64,000 nt of DNA from Thereva unica (taxonomy: Eukaryota; Arthropoda; Insecta; Diptera; Therevidae). Where the stretch lies: positions 6,487,445-6,551,444 of the forward strand of contig OX465286.1 in assembly GCA_949987705.1 (NCBI GenBank), given 5' to 3'. Numbering within the stretch: the stretch's first letter is position 1; each line of letters opens with the position of its first letter. The position numbers were made by a program, and so were the translations under genes. The notes below the pieces were generated by a model, which saw only the letters and a program-made list of their open reading frames with translations, was not told the DNA's origin and did not search any database. Positions 21,930 through 36,600 of this stretch are shown piece after piece.

Positions 21930-24900
21930 TCAATCCCACCCCGGGCTGACCAGTATTTCCCGAGAAAATGGGCGTCGTGCAGCCCCCCTTGGGGAAATCA
22001 CAAAAGAGGGGATAACTCCCGAACCCCTTGGAATTTTTGGACCAAATAAAGTGCGCTGAACTCGGGGGAGCGAGCCCTTTCCAACGATACCCCATTCATT
22101 AAGATCCCAGCACTTTCGTGAAATCGACCAAAAATATCCAAAGGGGTACCCCTTTGAAAATTTTCCGGTTTTGGGAAAATTCTGGAGTGGCCCTTTTTTG
22201 GATGGGAAATTGTTAGGGACCTGCCAGGGAGGCTGTGAGTTCAATCCCACCCCGGGCTGACCAGTATTTCCCAAGATAATGGGCGTTCTGCAGCCCCCCT
22301 TGGGGAAATCACAAAAGAGGGGATAACTCCCGAACCCCTTGGAATTTCTGGACCAAATCAAGTGCGCTGAACTCGGGGGAGCGAGCCCTTTCCAACGATA
22401 CCCCATTCATTAAGATCCCAGCACTTTCGTGAAATCGACCAAAAATATCCAAAGGGGTACCCCTTTGAAAATTTTCCGGTTTTGGGAAAATTCTGGAGTG
22501 GCCCTTTTTTGGATGGGAAATTGTTAGGGACCTCCCAGGGAGGCTGTGAATTCAATCCCACCCCGGGCTGACCAGTATTTCCCGAGAAAATGGGCGTCCT
22601 GCAGCCCCCCTTGGAGAAATCACAAAAGAGGGGATAACTCCCGAACCCCTTGGAATTTTTGGACCAAATAAAGTGCGCTGAACTCGGGGGAGCGAGCCCT
22701 TTCCAACGATACCCCATTCATTAAGATCCCAGCACTTTCGTGAAATCGACCAAAAATATCCAAAGGGGTACCCCTTTGAAAATTTTCCGGTTTTGGGAAA
22801 ATTCTGGAGTGGCCCTTTTTTGGATGGGAAATTGTTAGGGACCTGCCAGGGAGGCTGTGAGTTCAATCCCACCCCGGGCTGACCAGTATTTCCCAAGATA
22901 ATGGGCGTTCTGCAGCCCCCCTTGGGGAAATCACAAAAGAGGGGATAACTCCCGAACCCCTTGGAATTTCTGGACCAAATCAAGTGCGCTGAACTCGGGG
23001 GAGCGAGCCCTTTCCAACGATACCCCATTCATTAAGATCCCAGCACTTTCGTGAAATCGACCAAAAATATCCAAAGGGGTACCCCTTTGAAAATTTTCCG
23101 GTTTTGGGAAAATTCTGGAGTGGCCCTTTTTTGGATGGGAAATTGTTAGGGACCTCCCAGGGAGGCTGTGAATTCAATCCCACCCCGGGCTGACCAGTAT
23201 TTCCCGAGAAAATGGGCGTCCTGCAGCCCCCCTTGGAGAAATCACAAAAGAGGGGATAACTCCCGAACCCCTTGGAATTTTTGGACCAAATAAAGTGCGC
23301 TGAACTCGGGGGAGCGAGCCCTTTCCAACGATACCCCATTCATTAAGATCCCAGCACTTTCGTGAAATCGACCAAAAATATCCAAAGGGGTACCCCTTTG
23401 AAAATTTTCCGGTTTTGGGAAAATTCTGGAGTGGCCCTTTTTTGGATGGGAAATTGTTAGGGACCTGCCAGGGAGGCTGTGAGTTCAATCCCACCCCGGG
23501 CTGACCAGTATTTCCCAAGATAATGGGCGTTCTGCAGCCCCCCTTGGGGAAATCACAAAAGAGGGGATAACTCCCGAACCCCTTGGAATTTCTGGACCAA
23601 ATCAAGTGCGCTGAACTCGGGGGAGCGAGCCCTTTCCAACGATACCCCATTCATTAAGATCCCAGCACTTTCGTGAAATCGACCAAAAATATCCAAAGGG
23701 GTACCCCTTTGAAAATTTTCCGGTTTTGGGAAAATTCTGGAGTGGCCCTTTTTTGGATGGGAAATTGTTAGGGACCTCCCAGGGAGGCTGTGAATTCAAT
23801 CCCACCCCGGGCTGACCAGTATTTCCCGAGAAAATGGGCGTCCTGCAGCCCCCCTTGGAGAAATCACAAAAGAGGGGATAACTCCCGAACCCCTTGGAAT
23901 TTTTGGACCAAATAAAGTGCGCTGAACTCGGGGGAGCGAGCCCTTTCCAACGATACCCCATTCATTAAGATCCCAGCACTTTCGTGAAATCGACCAAAAA
24001 TATCCAAAGGGGTACCCCTTTGAAAATTTTCCGGTTTTGGGAAAATTCTGGAGTGGCCCTTTTTTGGATGGGAAATTGTTAGGGACCTCCCAGGGAGGCT
24101 GTGAATTCAATCCCACCCCGGGCTGACCAGTATTTCCCGAGAAAATGGGCGTCCTGCAGCCCCCCTTGGAGAAATCACAAAAGAGGGGATAACTCCCGAA
24201 CCCCTTGGAATTTTTGGACCAAATAAAGTGCGCTGAACTCGGGGGAGCGAGCCCTTTCCAACGATACCCCATTCATTAAGATCCCAGCACTTTCGTGAAA
24301 TCGACCAAAAATATCCAAAGGGGTACCCCTTTGAAAATTTTCCGGTTTTGGGAAAATTCTGGAGTGGCCCTTTTTTGGATGGGAAATTGTTAGGGACCTG
24401 CCAGGGAGGCTGTGAGTTCAATCCCACCCCGGGCTGACCAGTATTTCCCAAGATAATGGGCGTTCTGCAGCCCCCCTTGGGGAAATCACAAAAGAGGGGA
24501 TAACTCCCGAACCCCTTGGAATTTCTGGACCAAATCAAGTGCGCTGAACTCGGGGGAGCGAGCCCTTTCCAACGATACCCCATTCATTAAGATCCCAGCA
24601 CTTTCGTGAAATCGACCAAAAATATCCAAAGGGGTACCCCTTTGAAAATTTTCCGGTTTTGGGAAAATTCTGGAGTGGCCCTTTTTTGGATGGGAAATTG
24701 TTAGGGACCTCCCAGGGAGGCTGTGAATTCAATCCCACCCCGGGCTGACCAGTATTTCCCGAGAAAATGGGCGTCCTGCAGCCCCCCTTGGGGAAATCAC
24801 AAAAGAGGGGATAACTCCCGAACCCCTTGGAATTTTTGGACCAAATAAAGTGCGCTGAACTCGGGGGAGCGAGCCCTTTCCAACGATACCCCATTCATTA
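21930..24900 (+). repeat. 622-bp dimeric higher-order repeat
   Basis: Two monomer types alternate with exactly 622-bp spacing. One has GACCTGCCAGG, GAGTTCAATCCC and AAGATAATGG. The other has GACCTCCCAGG, GAATTCAATCCC, GAGAAAATGG and CTTGGAGAAATC. The GAGTTC type appears near 22,237, 22,859, 23,481 and 24,414. The last step is 933 bp because one extra monomer of the second type is inserted. Loss of GAATTC marks one dimer member. Confidence 0.85.
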
Positions 24901-27900
24901 AGATCCCAGCACTTTCGTGAAATCGACTAAAAATATCCAAAGGGGTACCCCTTTGAAAATTTTCCGGTTTTGGGAAAATTCTGGAGTGGCCCTTTTTTGG
25001 ATGGGAAATTGTTAGGGACCTGCCAGGGAGGCTGTGAGTTCAATCCCACCCCGGGCTGACCAGTATTTCCCACGATAATGGGCGTTCTGCAGCCCCCCTT
25101 GGGGAAATCACAAAAGAGGGGATAACTCCCGAACCCCTTGGAATTTCTGGACCAAATCAAGTGCGCTGAACTCGGGCGAGCGAGCCCTTTCCAACGATAC
25201 CCCATTCATTAAGATCCCAGCACTTTCGTGAAATCGACCAAAAATATCCAAAGGGGTACCCCTTTTTTAAATTTTCCGGTTTTGGGAAAATTCTGGAGTG
25301 GCCCTTTTTTGGATGGGAAATTGTTAGGGATCTCCCAGGGAGGCTGTGAATTCAATCCCACCCCGGGCTGACCAGTATTTCCCGAGAAAATGGGCGTCCT
25401 GCAGCCCCCCTTGGGGAAATCACAAAAGAGGGGATAACTCCCGAACCCCTTGGAATTTTTGGACCAAATAAAGTGCGCTGAACTCGGGGGAGCGAGCCCT
25501 TTCCAACGATACCCCATTCATTAAGATCCCAGCACTTTCGTGAAATCGACCAAAAATATCCAAAGGGGTACCCCTTTGAAAATTTTCCGGTTTTGGGAAA
25601 ATTCTGGAGTGGCCCTTTTTTGGATGGGAAATTGTTAGGGACCTCCCAGGGAGGCTGTGAATTCAATTTCACCCCGGGCTGACCAGTATTTCCCAAGATA
25701 ATGGGCGTTCTGCAGCCCCCCTTGGGGAAATCACAAAAGAGGGGATAACTCCCGAACCCCTTGGAATTTCTGGACCAAATCAAGTGCGCTGAACTCGGGG
25801 GAGCGAGCCCTTTCCAACGATACCCCATTCATTAAGATCCCAGCACTTTCGTGAAATCGACCAAAAATATCCAAAGGGGTACCCCTTTGAAAATTTTCCG
25901 GTTTTGGGAAAATTCTGGAGTGGCCCTTTTTTGGATGGGAAATTGTTAGGGACCTCCCAGGGAGGCTGTGAATTCAATTCCACCCCGGGCTGACCAGTAT
26001 TTCCCGAGAAAATGGGCGTCCTGCAGCCCCCCTTGGGGAAATCACAAAAGAGGGGATAACTCCCGAACCCCTTGGAATTTCTGGACCAAATCATGTGCGC
26101 TGAACTCGGGGGAGCGAGCCCTTTCCAACGATACCCCATTCATTAAGATCCCAGCACTTTCGTGAAATCGACCAAAAATATCCAAAGGGGTACCCCTTTG
26201 AAAATTTTCCGGTTTTGGGAAAATTCTGGAGTGGCCCTTTTTTGGATGGGAAATTGTTAGGGACCTCCCAGGGAGGCTGTGAATTCAATCCCACCCCGGG
26301 CTGACCAGTATTTCCCGAGAAAATGGGCGTCCTGCAGCCCCCCTTGGGGAAATCACAAAAGAGGGGATAACTCCCGAACCCCTTGGAATTTCTGGACCAA
26401 ATAAAGTGCGCTGAACTCGGGGGAGCGAGCCCTTTCCAACGATACCCCATTCATTAAGATCCCAGCACTTTCGTGAAATCGACCAAAAATATCCAAAGGG
26501 GTACCCCTTTGAAAATTTTCCGGTTTTGAGAAAATTCTGGAGTGGCCCTTTTTTGGATGGGAAATTGTTAGGGACCTCCCAGGGAGGCTGTGAATTCAAT
26601 CCCACCCCGGGCTGACCAGTATTTCCCGAGAAAATGGGCGTCCTGCAGCCCCCCTTGGGGAAATCACAAAAGAGGGGATAACTCCCGAACCCCTTGGAAT
26701 TTCTGGACCAAATCAAGTGCGCTGAACTCGGGGGAGCGAGCCCTTTCCAACGATACCCCATTCATTAAGATCCCAGCACTTTCGTGAAATCGACCAAAAA
26801 TATCCAAAGGGGTACCCCTTTGAAAATTTTCCGGTTTTGGGAAAATTCTGGAGTGGCCCTTTTTTGGATGGGAAATTGTTAGGGACCTCCCAGGGAGGCT
26901 GTGAATTCAATTTCACCCCGGGCTGACCAGTATTTCCCAAGATAATGGGCGTTCTGCAGCCCCCCTTGGGGAAATCACAAAAGAGGGGATAACTCCCGAA
27001 CCCCTTGGAATTTCTGGACCAAATCAAGTGCGCTGAACTCGGGGGAGCGAGCCCTTTCCAACGATACCCCATTCATTAAGATCCCAGCACTTTCGTGAAA
27101 TCGACCAAAAATATCCAAAGGGGTACCCCTTTGAAAATTTTCCGGTTTTGGGAAAATTCTGGAGTGGCCCTTTTTTGGATGGGAAATTGTTAGGGACCTC
27201 CCAGGGAGGCTGTGAATTCAATTTCACCCCGGGCTGACCAGTATTTCCCAAGATAATGGGCGTTCTGCAGCCCCCCTTGGGGAAATCACAAAAGAGGGGA
27301 TAACTCCCGAACCCCTTGGAATTTCTGGACCAAATCATGTGCGCTGAACTCGGGGGAGCGAGCCCTTTCCAACGATACCCCATTCATTAAGATCCCAGCA
27401 CTTTCGTGAAATTGACCAAAAATATCCAAAGGGGTACCCCTTTGAAAATTTTCCGGTTTTCGGAAAATTCTGGAGTGGCCCTTTTTTGGATGGGAAATTG
27501 TTAGGGACCTCCCAGGGAGGCTGTGAATTCAATTTCACCCCGGGCTGACCAGTATTTGCCAAGATAATGGGCGTTCTGCAGCCCCCCTTGGGGAAATCAC
27601 AAAAGAGGGGATAACTCCCGAACCCCTTGGAATTTCTGGACCAAATCAAGTGCGCTGAACTCGGGGGAGCGAGCCCTTTCCAACGATACCCCATTCATTA
27701 AGATCCCAGCACTTTCGTGAAATCGACCAAAAATATCCAAAGGGGTACCCCTTTGAAAATTTTCCGGTTTTGGGAAAATTCTGGAGTGGCCCTTTTTTGG
27801 ATGGGAAATTGTTAGGGACCTCCCAGGGAGGCTGTGAATTCAATTTCACCCCGGGCTGACCAGTATTTCCCAAGATAATGGGCGTTCTGCAGCCCCCCTT

Positions 27901-30580
27901 GGGGAAATCACAAAAGAGGGGATAACTCCCGAACCCCTTGGAATTTCTGGACCAAATAAAGTGCGCTGAACTCGGGGGAGCGAGCCCTTTCCAACGATAC
28001 CCCATTCATTAAGATCCCAGCACTTTCGTGAAATCGACCAAAAATATCCAAAGGGGTACCCCTTTGAAAATTTTCCGGTTTTGGGAAAATTCTGGAGTGG
28101 CCCTTTTTTGGATGGGAAATTGTTAGGGACCTCCCAGGGAGGCTGTGAATTCAATTTCACCCCGGGCTGACCAGTATTTCCCAAGATAATGGGCGTTCTG
28201 CAGCCCCCCTTGGGGAAATCACAAAAGAGGGGATAACTCCCGAACCCCTTGGAATTTCTGGACCAAATCATGTGCGCTGAACTCGGGGGAGCGAGCCCTT
28301 TCCAACGATACCCCATTCATTAAGATCCCAGCACTTTCGTGAAATTGACCAAAAATATCCAAAGGGGTACCCCTTTGAAAATTTTCCGGTTTTGGGAAAA
28401 TTCTGGAGTGGCCCTTTTTTGGATGGGAAATTGTTAGGGACCTCCCAGGGAGGCTGTGAATTCAATTTCACCCCGGGCTGACCAGTATTTCCCAAGATAA
28501 TGGGCGTTCTGCAGCCCCCCTTGGGGAAATCACAAAAGAGGGGATAACTCCCGAACCCCTTGGAATTTCTGGACCAAATCATGTGCGCTGAACTCGGGGG
28601 AGCGAGCCCTTTCCAACGATACCCCATTCATTAAGATCCCAGCACTTTCGTGAAATTGACCAAAAATATCCAAAGGGGTACCCCTTTGAAAATTTTCCGG
28701 TTTTGGGAAAATTCTGGAGTGGCCCTTTTTTGGATGGGAAATTGTTAGGGACCTCCCAGGGAGGCTGTGAATTCAATTTCACCCCGGGCTGACCAGTATT
28801 TCCCAAGATAATGGGCGTTCTGCAGCCCCCCTTGGGGAAATCACAAAAGAGGGGATAACTCCCGAACCCCTTGGAATTTCTGGACCAAATCAAGTGCGCT
28901 GAACTCGGGGGAGCGAGCCCTTTCCAACGATACCCCATTCATTAAGATCCCAGCACTTTCGTGAAATCGACCAAAAATATCCAAAGGGGTACCCCTTTGA
29001 AAATTTTCCGGTTTTGGGAAAATTCTGGAGTGGCCCTTTTTTGGATGGGAAATTGTTAGGGACCTCCCAGGGAGGCTGTGAATTCAATTTCACCCCGGGC
29101 TGACCAGTATTTCCCAAGATAATGGGCGTTCTGCAGCCCCCCTTGGGGAAATCACAAAAGAGGGGATAACTCCCGAACCCCTTGGAATTTCTGGACCAAA
29201 TCAAGTGCGCTGAACTCGGGGGAGCGAGCCCTTTCCAACGATACCCCATTCATTAAGATCCCAGCACTTTCGTGAAATCGACCAAAAATATCCAAAGGGG
29301 TACCCCTTTGAAAATTTTCCGGTTTTGGGAAAATTCTGGAGTGGCCCTTTTTTGGATGGGAAATTGTTAGGGACCTCCCAGGGAGGCTGTGAATTCAATT
29401 TCACCCCGGGCTGACCAGTATTTCCCAAGATAATGGGCGTTCTGCAGCCCCCCTTGGGGAAATCACAAAAGAGGGGATAACTCCCGAACCCCTTGGAATT
29501 TCTGGACCAAATCATGTGCGCTGAACTCGGGGGAGCGAGCCCTTTCCAACGATACCCCATTCATTAAGATCCCAGCACTTTCGTGAAATTGACCAAAAAT
29601 ATCCAAAGGGGTACCCCTTTGAAAATTTTCCGGTTTTGGGAAAATTCTGGAGTGGCCCTTTTTTGGATGGGAAATTGTTAGGGACCTCCCAGGGAGGCTG
29701 TGAATTCAATTTCACCCCGGGCTGACCAGTATTTCCCAAGATAATGGGCGTTCTGCAGCCCCCCTTGGGGAAATCACAAAAGAGGGGATAACTCCCGAAC
29801 CCCTTGGAATTTCTGGACCAAATAAAGTGCGCTGAACTCGGGGGAGCGAGCCCTTTCCAACGATACCCCATTCATTAAGATCCCAGCACTTTCGTGAAAT
29901 CGACCAAAAATATCCAAAGGGGTACCCCTTTGAAAATTTTCCGGTTTTGGGAAAATTCTGGAGTGGCCCTTTTTTGGATGGGAAATTGTTAGGGACCTCC
30001 CAGGGAGGCTGTGAATTCAATTTCACCCCGGGCTGACCAGTATTTCCCAAGATAATGGGCGTTCTGCAGCCCCCCTTGGGGAAATCACAAAAGAGGGGAT
30101 AACTCCCGAACCCCTTGGAATTTCTGGACCAAATCATGTGCGCTGAACTCGGGGGAGCGAGCCCTTTCCAACGATACCCCATTCATTAAGATCCCAGCAC
30201 TTTCGTGAAATTGACCAAAAATATCCAAAGGGGTACCCCTTTGAAAATTTTCCGGTTTTGGGAAAATTCTGGAGTGGCCCTTTTTTGGATGGGAAATTGT
30301 TAGGGACCTCCCAGGGAGGCTGTGAATTCAATTTCACCCCGGGCTGACCAGTATTTCCCAAGATAATGGGCGTTCTGCAGCCCCCCTTGGGGAAATCACA
30401 AAAGAGGGGATAACTCCCGAACCCCTTGGAATTTCTGGACCAAATCATGTGCGCTGAACTCGGGGAGCGAGCCCTTTCCAACGATACCCCATTCATTAAG
30501 ATCCCAGCACTTTCGTGAAATTGACCAAAAATATCCAAAGGGGTACCCCTTTGAAAATTTTCCGGTTTTGGGAAAATTCT
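24600..30580 (+). repeat. Large satellite block, copy A of a 9-10 kb offset duplication
   Basis: This block matches about 33,606-40,207. Shared rare marks are CCCACGATAATGG (25,070 and 34,076), CTCGGGCGAGC (25,172 and 34,177), CCTTTTTTAAATTTTCC (25,261 and 34,266), GATCTCCCAGG (25,330 and 34,335) and CTCGGGGAGCG lacking one G (30,460 and 40,087). The offset is about 9,005 bp at the left, 9,938 bp in the middle and 9,627 bp at the right. These steps are explained by three added monomers and one lost monomer in copy B. Confidence 0.8.
25249..25270. repeat. Palindrome lesion: GA replaced by TTT beside GGGGTACCCC (copied near 34,254)
   Basis: The monomer reads GTACCCCTTTTTTAAATTTT instead of GTACCCCTTTGAAAATTTT, a net gain of 1 bp at the right edge of the palindrome. 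The same form is at about 34,254-34,275 in copy B of the large duplication. Confidence 0.9.
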
Positions 30581-30899
30581 GGAGTGGCCCTTTTTTGGAT
30601 GGGAAATTGTTAGGGACCTCCCAGGGAGGCTGTGAATTCAATTTCACCCCGGGCTGACCAGTATTTCCCAAGATAATGGGCGTTCTGCAGCCCCCCTTGG
30701 GGAAATCACAAAAGAGGGGATAACTCCCGAACCCCTTGGAATTTCTGGACCAAATCAAGTGCGCTGAACTCGGGGGAGCGAGCCCTTTCCAACGATACCC
30801 CATTCATTAAGATCCCAGCACTTTCGTGAAATCGACCAAAAATATCCAAAGGGGTACCCCTTTGAAAATTTTCCGGTTTTGGGAAAATTCTGGAGTGGC

Positions 30900-33605
30900 C
30901 CTTTTTTGGATGGGAAATTGTTAGGGACCTCCCAGGGAGGCTGTGAATTCAATTTCACCCCGGGCTGACCAGTATTTCCCAAGATAATGGGCGTTCTGCA
31001 GCCCCCCTTGGGGAAATCACAAAAGAGGGGATAACTCCCGAACCCTTGGAATTTCTGGACCAAATCAAGTGCGCTGAACTCGGGGGAGCGAGCCTTTCCA
31101 ACGATACCCCATTCATTAAGATCCCAGCACTTTCGTGAAATCGACCAAAAATATCCAAAGGGGTACCCCTTTGAAAATTTTCCGGTTTTGGGAAAATTCT
31201 GGAGTGGCCCTTTTTTGGATGGGAAATTGTTAGGGACCTCCCAGGGAGGCTGTGAATTCAATTTCACCCCGGGCTGACCAGTATTTCCCAAGATAATGGG
31301 CGTTCTGCAGCCCCCCTTGGGGAAATCACAAAAGAGGGGATAACTCCCGAACCCCTTGGAATTTCTGGACCAAATCATGTGCGCTGAACTCGGGGGAGCG
31401 AGCCCTTTCCAACGATACCCCATTCATTAAGATCCCAGCACTTTCGTGAAATTGACCAAAAATATCCAAAGGGGTACCCCTTTGAAAATTTTCCGGTTTT
31501 GGGAAAATTCTGGAGTGGCCCTTTTTTGGATGTTAGGGACCTCCCAGGGAGGCTGTGAATTCAATTTCACCCCGGGCTGACCAGTATTTCCCAAGATAAT
31601 GGACGTTCTGCAGCCCCCCTTGGGGAAATCACAAAAGAGGGGATAACTCCCGAACCCCTTGGAATTTCTGGACCAAATCAAGTGCGCTGAACTCGGGGGA
31701 GCGAGCCCTTTCCAACGATACCCCATTCATTAAGATCCCAGCACTTTCGTGAAATCGACCAAAAATATCCAAAGGGGTACCCCTTTGAAAATTTTCCGGT
31801 TTTGGGAAAATTCTGGAGTGGCCCTTTTTTGGATGGGAAATTGTTAGGGACCTCCCAGGGAGGCTGTGAATTCAATTTCACCCCGGGCTGACCAGTATTT
31901 CCCAAGATAATGGGCGTTCTGCAGCCCCCCTTGGGGAAATCACAAAAGAGGGGATAACTCCCGAACCCCTTGGAATTTCTGGACCAAATCAAGTGCGCTG
32001 AACTCGGGGGAGCGAGCCCTTTCCAACGATACCCCATTCATTAAGATCCCAGCACTTTCGTGAAATCGACCAAAAATATCCAAAGGGGTACCCCTTTGAA
32101 AATTTTCCGGTTTTGGGAAAATTCTGGAGTGGCCCTTTTTTGGATGGGAAATTGTTAGGGACCTCCCAGGGAGGCTGTGAATTCAATCCCACCCCGGGCT
32201 GACCAGTATTTCCCGAGATAATGGGCGTCCTGCAGCCCCCTTGGGGAAATCACAAAAGAGGGGATAACTCCCGAACCCCTTGGAATTTTTGGACCAAATA
32301 AAGTGCGCTGAACTCGGGGGAGCGAGCCCTTTCCAACGATACCCCATTCATTAAGATCCCAGCACTTTCGTGAAATCGACCAAAAATATCCAAAGGGGTA
32401 CCCCTTTGAAAATTTTCCGGTTTTGGGAAAATTCTGGAGTGGCCCTTTTTTGGATGGGAAATTGTTAGGGACCTCCCAGGGAGGCTGTGAATTCAATTTC
32501 ACCCCGGGCTGACCAGTATTTCCCAAGATAATGGGCGTTCTGCAGCCCCCCTTGGGGAAATCACAAAAGAGGGGATAACTCCCGAACCCCTTGGAATTTC
32601 TGGACCAAATCATGTGCGCTGAACTCGGGGGAGCGAGCCCTTTCCAACGATACCCCATTCATTAAGATCCCAGCACTTTCGTGAAATCGACCAAAAATAT
32701 CCAAAGGGGTACCCCTTTGAAAATTTTCCGGTTTTGGGAAAATTCTGGAGTGGCCCTTTTTTGGATGGGAAATTGTTAGGGACCTCCCAGGGAGGCTGTG
32801 AATTCAATTTCACCCCGGGCTGACCAGTATTTCCCAAGATAATGGGCGTTCTGCAGCCCCCCTTGGGGAAATCACAAAAGAGGGGATAACTCCCGAACCC
32901 CTTGGAATTTCTGGACCAAATCAAGTGCGCTGAACTCGGGGGAGCGAGCCCTTTCCAACGATACCCATTCATTAAGATCCCAGCACTTTCGTGAAATCGA
33001 CCAAAAATATCCAAAGGGGTACCCCTTTGAAAATTTTCCGGTTTTGGGAAAATTCTGGAGTGGCCCTTTTTTGGATGGGAAATTGTTAGGGACCTCCCAG
33101 GGAGGCTGTGAATTCAATTTCACCCCGGGCTGACCAGTATTTCCCAAGATAATGGGCGTTCTGCAGCCCCCCTTGGGGAAATCACAAAAGAGGGGATAAC
33201 TCCCGAACCCCTTGGAATTTCTGGACCAAATCAAGTGCGCTGAACTCGGGGGAGCGAGCCCTTTCCAACGATACCCCATTCATTAAGATCCCAGCACTTT
33301 CGTGAAATCGACCAAAAATATCCAAAGGGGTACCCCTTTGAAAATTTTCCGGTTTTGGGAAAATTCTGGAGTGGCCCTTTTTTGGATGGGAAATTGTTAG
33401 GGACCTCCCAGGGAGGCTGTGAATTCAATCCCACCCCGGGCTGACCAGTATTTCCCGAGATAATGGGCGTCCTGCAGCCCCCTTGGGGAAATCACAAAAG
33501 AGGGGATAACTCCCGAACCCCTTGGAATTTTTGGACCAAATAAAGTGCGCTGAACTCGGGGGAGCGAGCCCTTTCCAACGATACCCCATTCATTAAGATC
33601 CCAGC
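30900..33605 (+). repeat. Interval between the large duplicate blocks, with scattered small deletions
   Basis: Ordinary forward monomers with unusual deletions outside the palindrome. One base is lost at GAACCCTTGG (31,041) and one at GCGAGCCTTTCC (31,087). Eight bases are lost at GGATGTTAGGG (31,528), removing GGAAATTG, and one is lost at GATACCCATT (32,960). The block then returns to monomers with the 5-C CAGCCCCCTTGG run (32,237 and 33,479). No gene is seen. Confidence 0.8.
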
Positions 33606-36600
33606 ACTTTCGTGAAATCGACCAAAAATATCCAAAGGGGTACCCCTTTGAAAATTTTCCGGTTTTGGGAAAATTCTGGAGTGGCCCTTTTTTGGATGGG
33701 AAATTGTTAGGGACCTCCCAGGGAGGCTGTGAATTCAATCCCACCCCGGGCTGACCAGTATTTCCCGAGAAAATGGGCGTCCTGCAGCCCCCCTTGGGGA
33801 AATCACAAAAGAGGGGATAACTCCCGAACCCCTTGGAATTTTTGGACCAAATAAAGTGCGCTGAACTCGGGGGAGCGAGCCCTTTCCAACGATACCCCAT
33901 TCATTAAGATCCCAGCACTTTCGTGAAATCGACTAAAAATATCCAAAGGGGTACCCCTTTGAAAATTTTCCGGTTTGGGAAAATTCTGGAGTGGCCCTTT
34001 TTTGGATGGGAAATTGTTAGGGACCTGCCAGGGAGGCTGTGAGTTCAATCCCACCCCGGGCTGACCAGTATTTCCCACGATAATGGGCGTTCTGCAGCCC
34101 CCCTTGGGGAAATCACAAAAGAGGGGATAACTCCCGAACCCCTTGGAATTTCTGGACCAAATCAAGTGCGCTGAACTCGGGCGAGCGAGCCCTTTCCAAC
34201 GATACCCCATTCATTAAGATCCCAGCACTTTCGTGAAATCGACCAAAAATATCCAAAGGGGTACCCCTTTTTTAAATTTTCCGGTTTTGGGAAAATTCTG
34301 GAGTGGCCCTTTTTTGGATGGGAAATTGTTAGGGATCTCCCAGGGAGGCTGTGAATTCAATCCCACCCCGGGCTGACCAGTATTTCCCGAGAAAATGGGC
34401 GTCCTGCAGCCCCCCTTGGGGAAATCACAAAAGAGGGGATAACTCCCGAACCCCTTGGAATTTTTGGACCAAATAAAGTGCGCTGAACTCGGGGGAGCGA
34501 GCCCTTTCCAACGATACCCCATTCATTAAGATCCCAGCACTTTCGTGAAATCGACCAAAAATATCCAAAGGGGTACCCCTTTGAAAATTTTCCGGTTTTG
34601 GGAAAATTCTGGAGTGGCCCTTTTTTGGATGGGAAATTGTTAGGGACCTCCCAGGGAGGCTGTGAATTCAATCCCACCCCGGGCTGACCAGTATTTCCCG
34701 AGAAAATGGGCGTCCTGCAGCCCCCCTTGGGAAAATCACCAAAGAGGGGATAACTCCCGAACCCCTTGGAATTTTTGGACCAAATAAAGTGCGCTGAACT
34801 CGGGGGAGCGAGCCCTTTCCAACGATACCCCATTCATTAAGATCCCAGCACTTTCGTGAAATCGACCAAAAATATCCAAAGGGGTACCCCTTTGAAAATT
34901 TTCCGGTTTTGGGAAAATTCTGGAGTGGCCCTTTTTTGGATGGGAAATTGCTAGGGACCTGCCAGGGAGGCTGTGAGTTCAATCCCACCCCGGGCTGACC
35001 AGTATTTCCCAAGATAATGGGCGTTCTGCAGCCCCCCTTGGAGAAATCACAAAAGAGGGGATAACTCCCGAACCCCTTGGAATTTCTGGACCAAATCAAG
35101 TGCGCTGAACTCGGGGGAGCGAGCCCTTTCCAACGATACCCCATTCATTAAGATCCCAGCACTTTCGTGAAATCGACCAAAAATATCCAAAGGGGTACCC
35201 CTTTGAAAATTTTCCGGTTTTGGGAAAATTCTGGAGTGGCCCTTTTTTGGATGGGAAATTGTTAGGGACCTCCCAGGGAGGCTGTGAATTCAATCCCACC
35301 CCGGGCTGACCAGTATTTCCCGAGAAAATGGGCGTCCTGCAGCCCCCCTTGGGAAAATCACCAAAGAGGGGATAACTCCCGAACCCCTTGGAATTTTTGG
35401 ACCAAATAAAGTGCGCTGAACTCGGGGGAGCGAGCCCTTTCCAACGATACCCCATTCATTAAGATCCCAGCACTTTCGTGAAATCGACCAAAAATATCCA
35501 AAGGGGTACCCCTTTGAAAATTTTCCGGTTTTGGGAAAATTCTGGAGTGGCCCTTTTTTGGATGGGAAATTGTTAGGGACCTCCCAGGGAGGCTGTGAAT
35601 TCAATTTCACCCCGGGCTGACCAGTATTTCCCAAGATAATGGGCGTTCTGCAGCCCCCCTTGGGGAAATCACAAAAGAGGGGATAACTCCCGAACCCCTT
35701 GGAATTTCTGGACCAAATCAAGTGCGCTGAACTCGGGGGAGCGAGCCCTTTCCAACGATACCCCATTCATTAAGATCCCAGCACTTTCGTGAAATCGACC
35801 AAAAATATCCAAAGGGGTACCCCTTTGAAAATTTTCCGGTTTTGGGAAAATTCTGGAGTGGCCCTTTTTTGGATGGGAAATTGTTAGGGACCTCCCAGGG
35901 AGGCTGTGAATTCAATTCCACCCCGGGCTGACCAGTATTTCCCGAGAAAATGGGCGTCCTGCAGCCCCCCTTGGGGAAATCACAAAAGAGGGGATAACTC
36001 CCGAACCCCTTGGAATTTCTGGACCAAATCATGTGCGCTGAACTCGGGGGAGCGAGCCCTTTCCAACGATACCCCATTCATTAAGATCCCAGCACTTTCG
36101 TGAAATCGACCAAAAATATCCAAAGGGGTACCCCTTTGAAAATTTTCCGGTTTTGGGAAAATTCTGGAGTGGCCCTTTTTTGGATGGGAAATTGTTAGGG
36201 ACCTCCCAGGGAGGCTGTGAATTCAATCCCACCCCGGGCTGACCAGTATTTCCCGAGAAAATGGGCGTCCTGCAGCCCCCCTTGGGGAAATCACAAAAGA
36301 GGGGATAACTCCCGAACCCCTTGGAATTTCTGGACCAAATAAAGTGCGCTGAACTCGGGGGAGCGAGCCCTTTCCAACGATACCCCATTCATTAAGATCC
36401 CAGCACTTTCGTGAAATCGACCAAAAATATCCAAAGGGGTACCCCTTTGAAAATTTTCCGGTTTTGAGAAAATTCTGGAGTGGCCCTTTTTTGGATGGGA
36501 AATTGTTAGGGACCTCCCAGGGAGGCTGTGAATTCAATCCCACCCCGGGCTGACCAGTATTTCCCGAGAAAATGGGCGTCCTGCAGCCCCCCTTGGGGAA

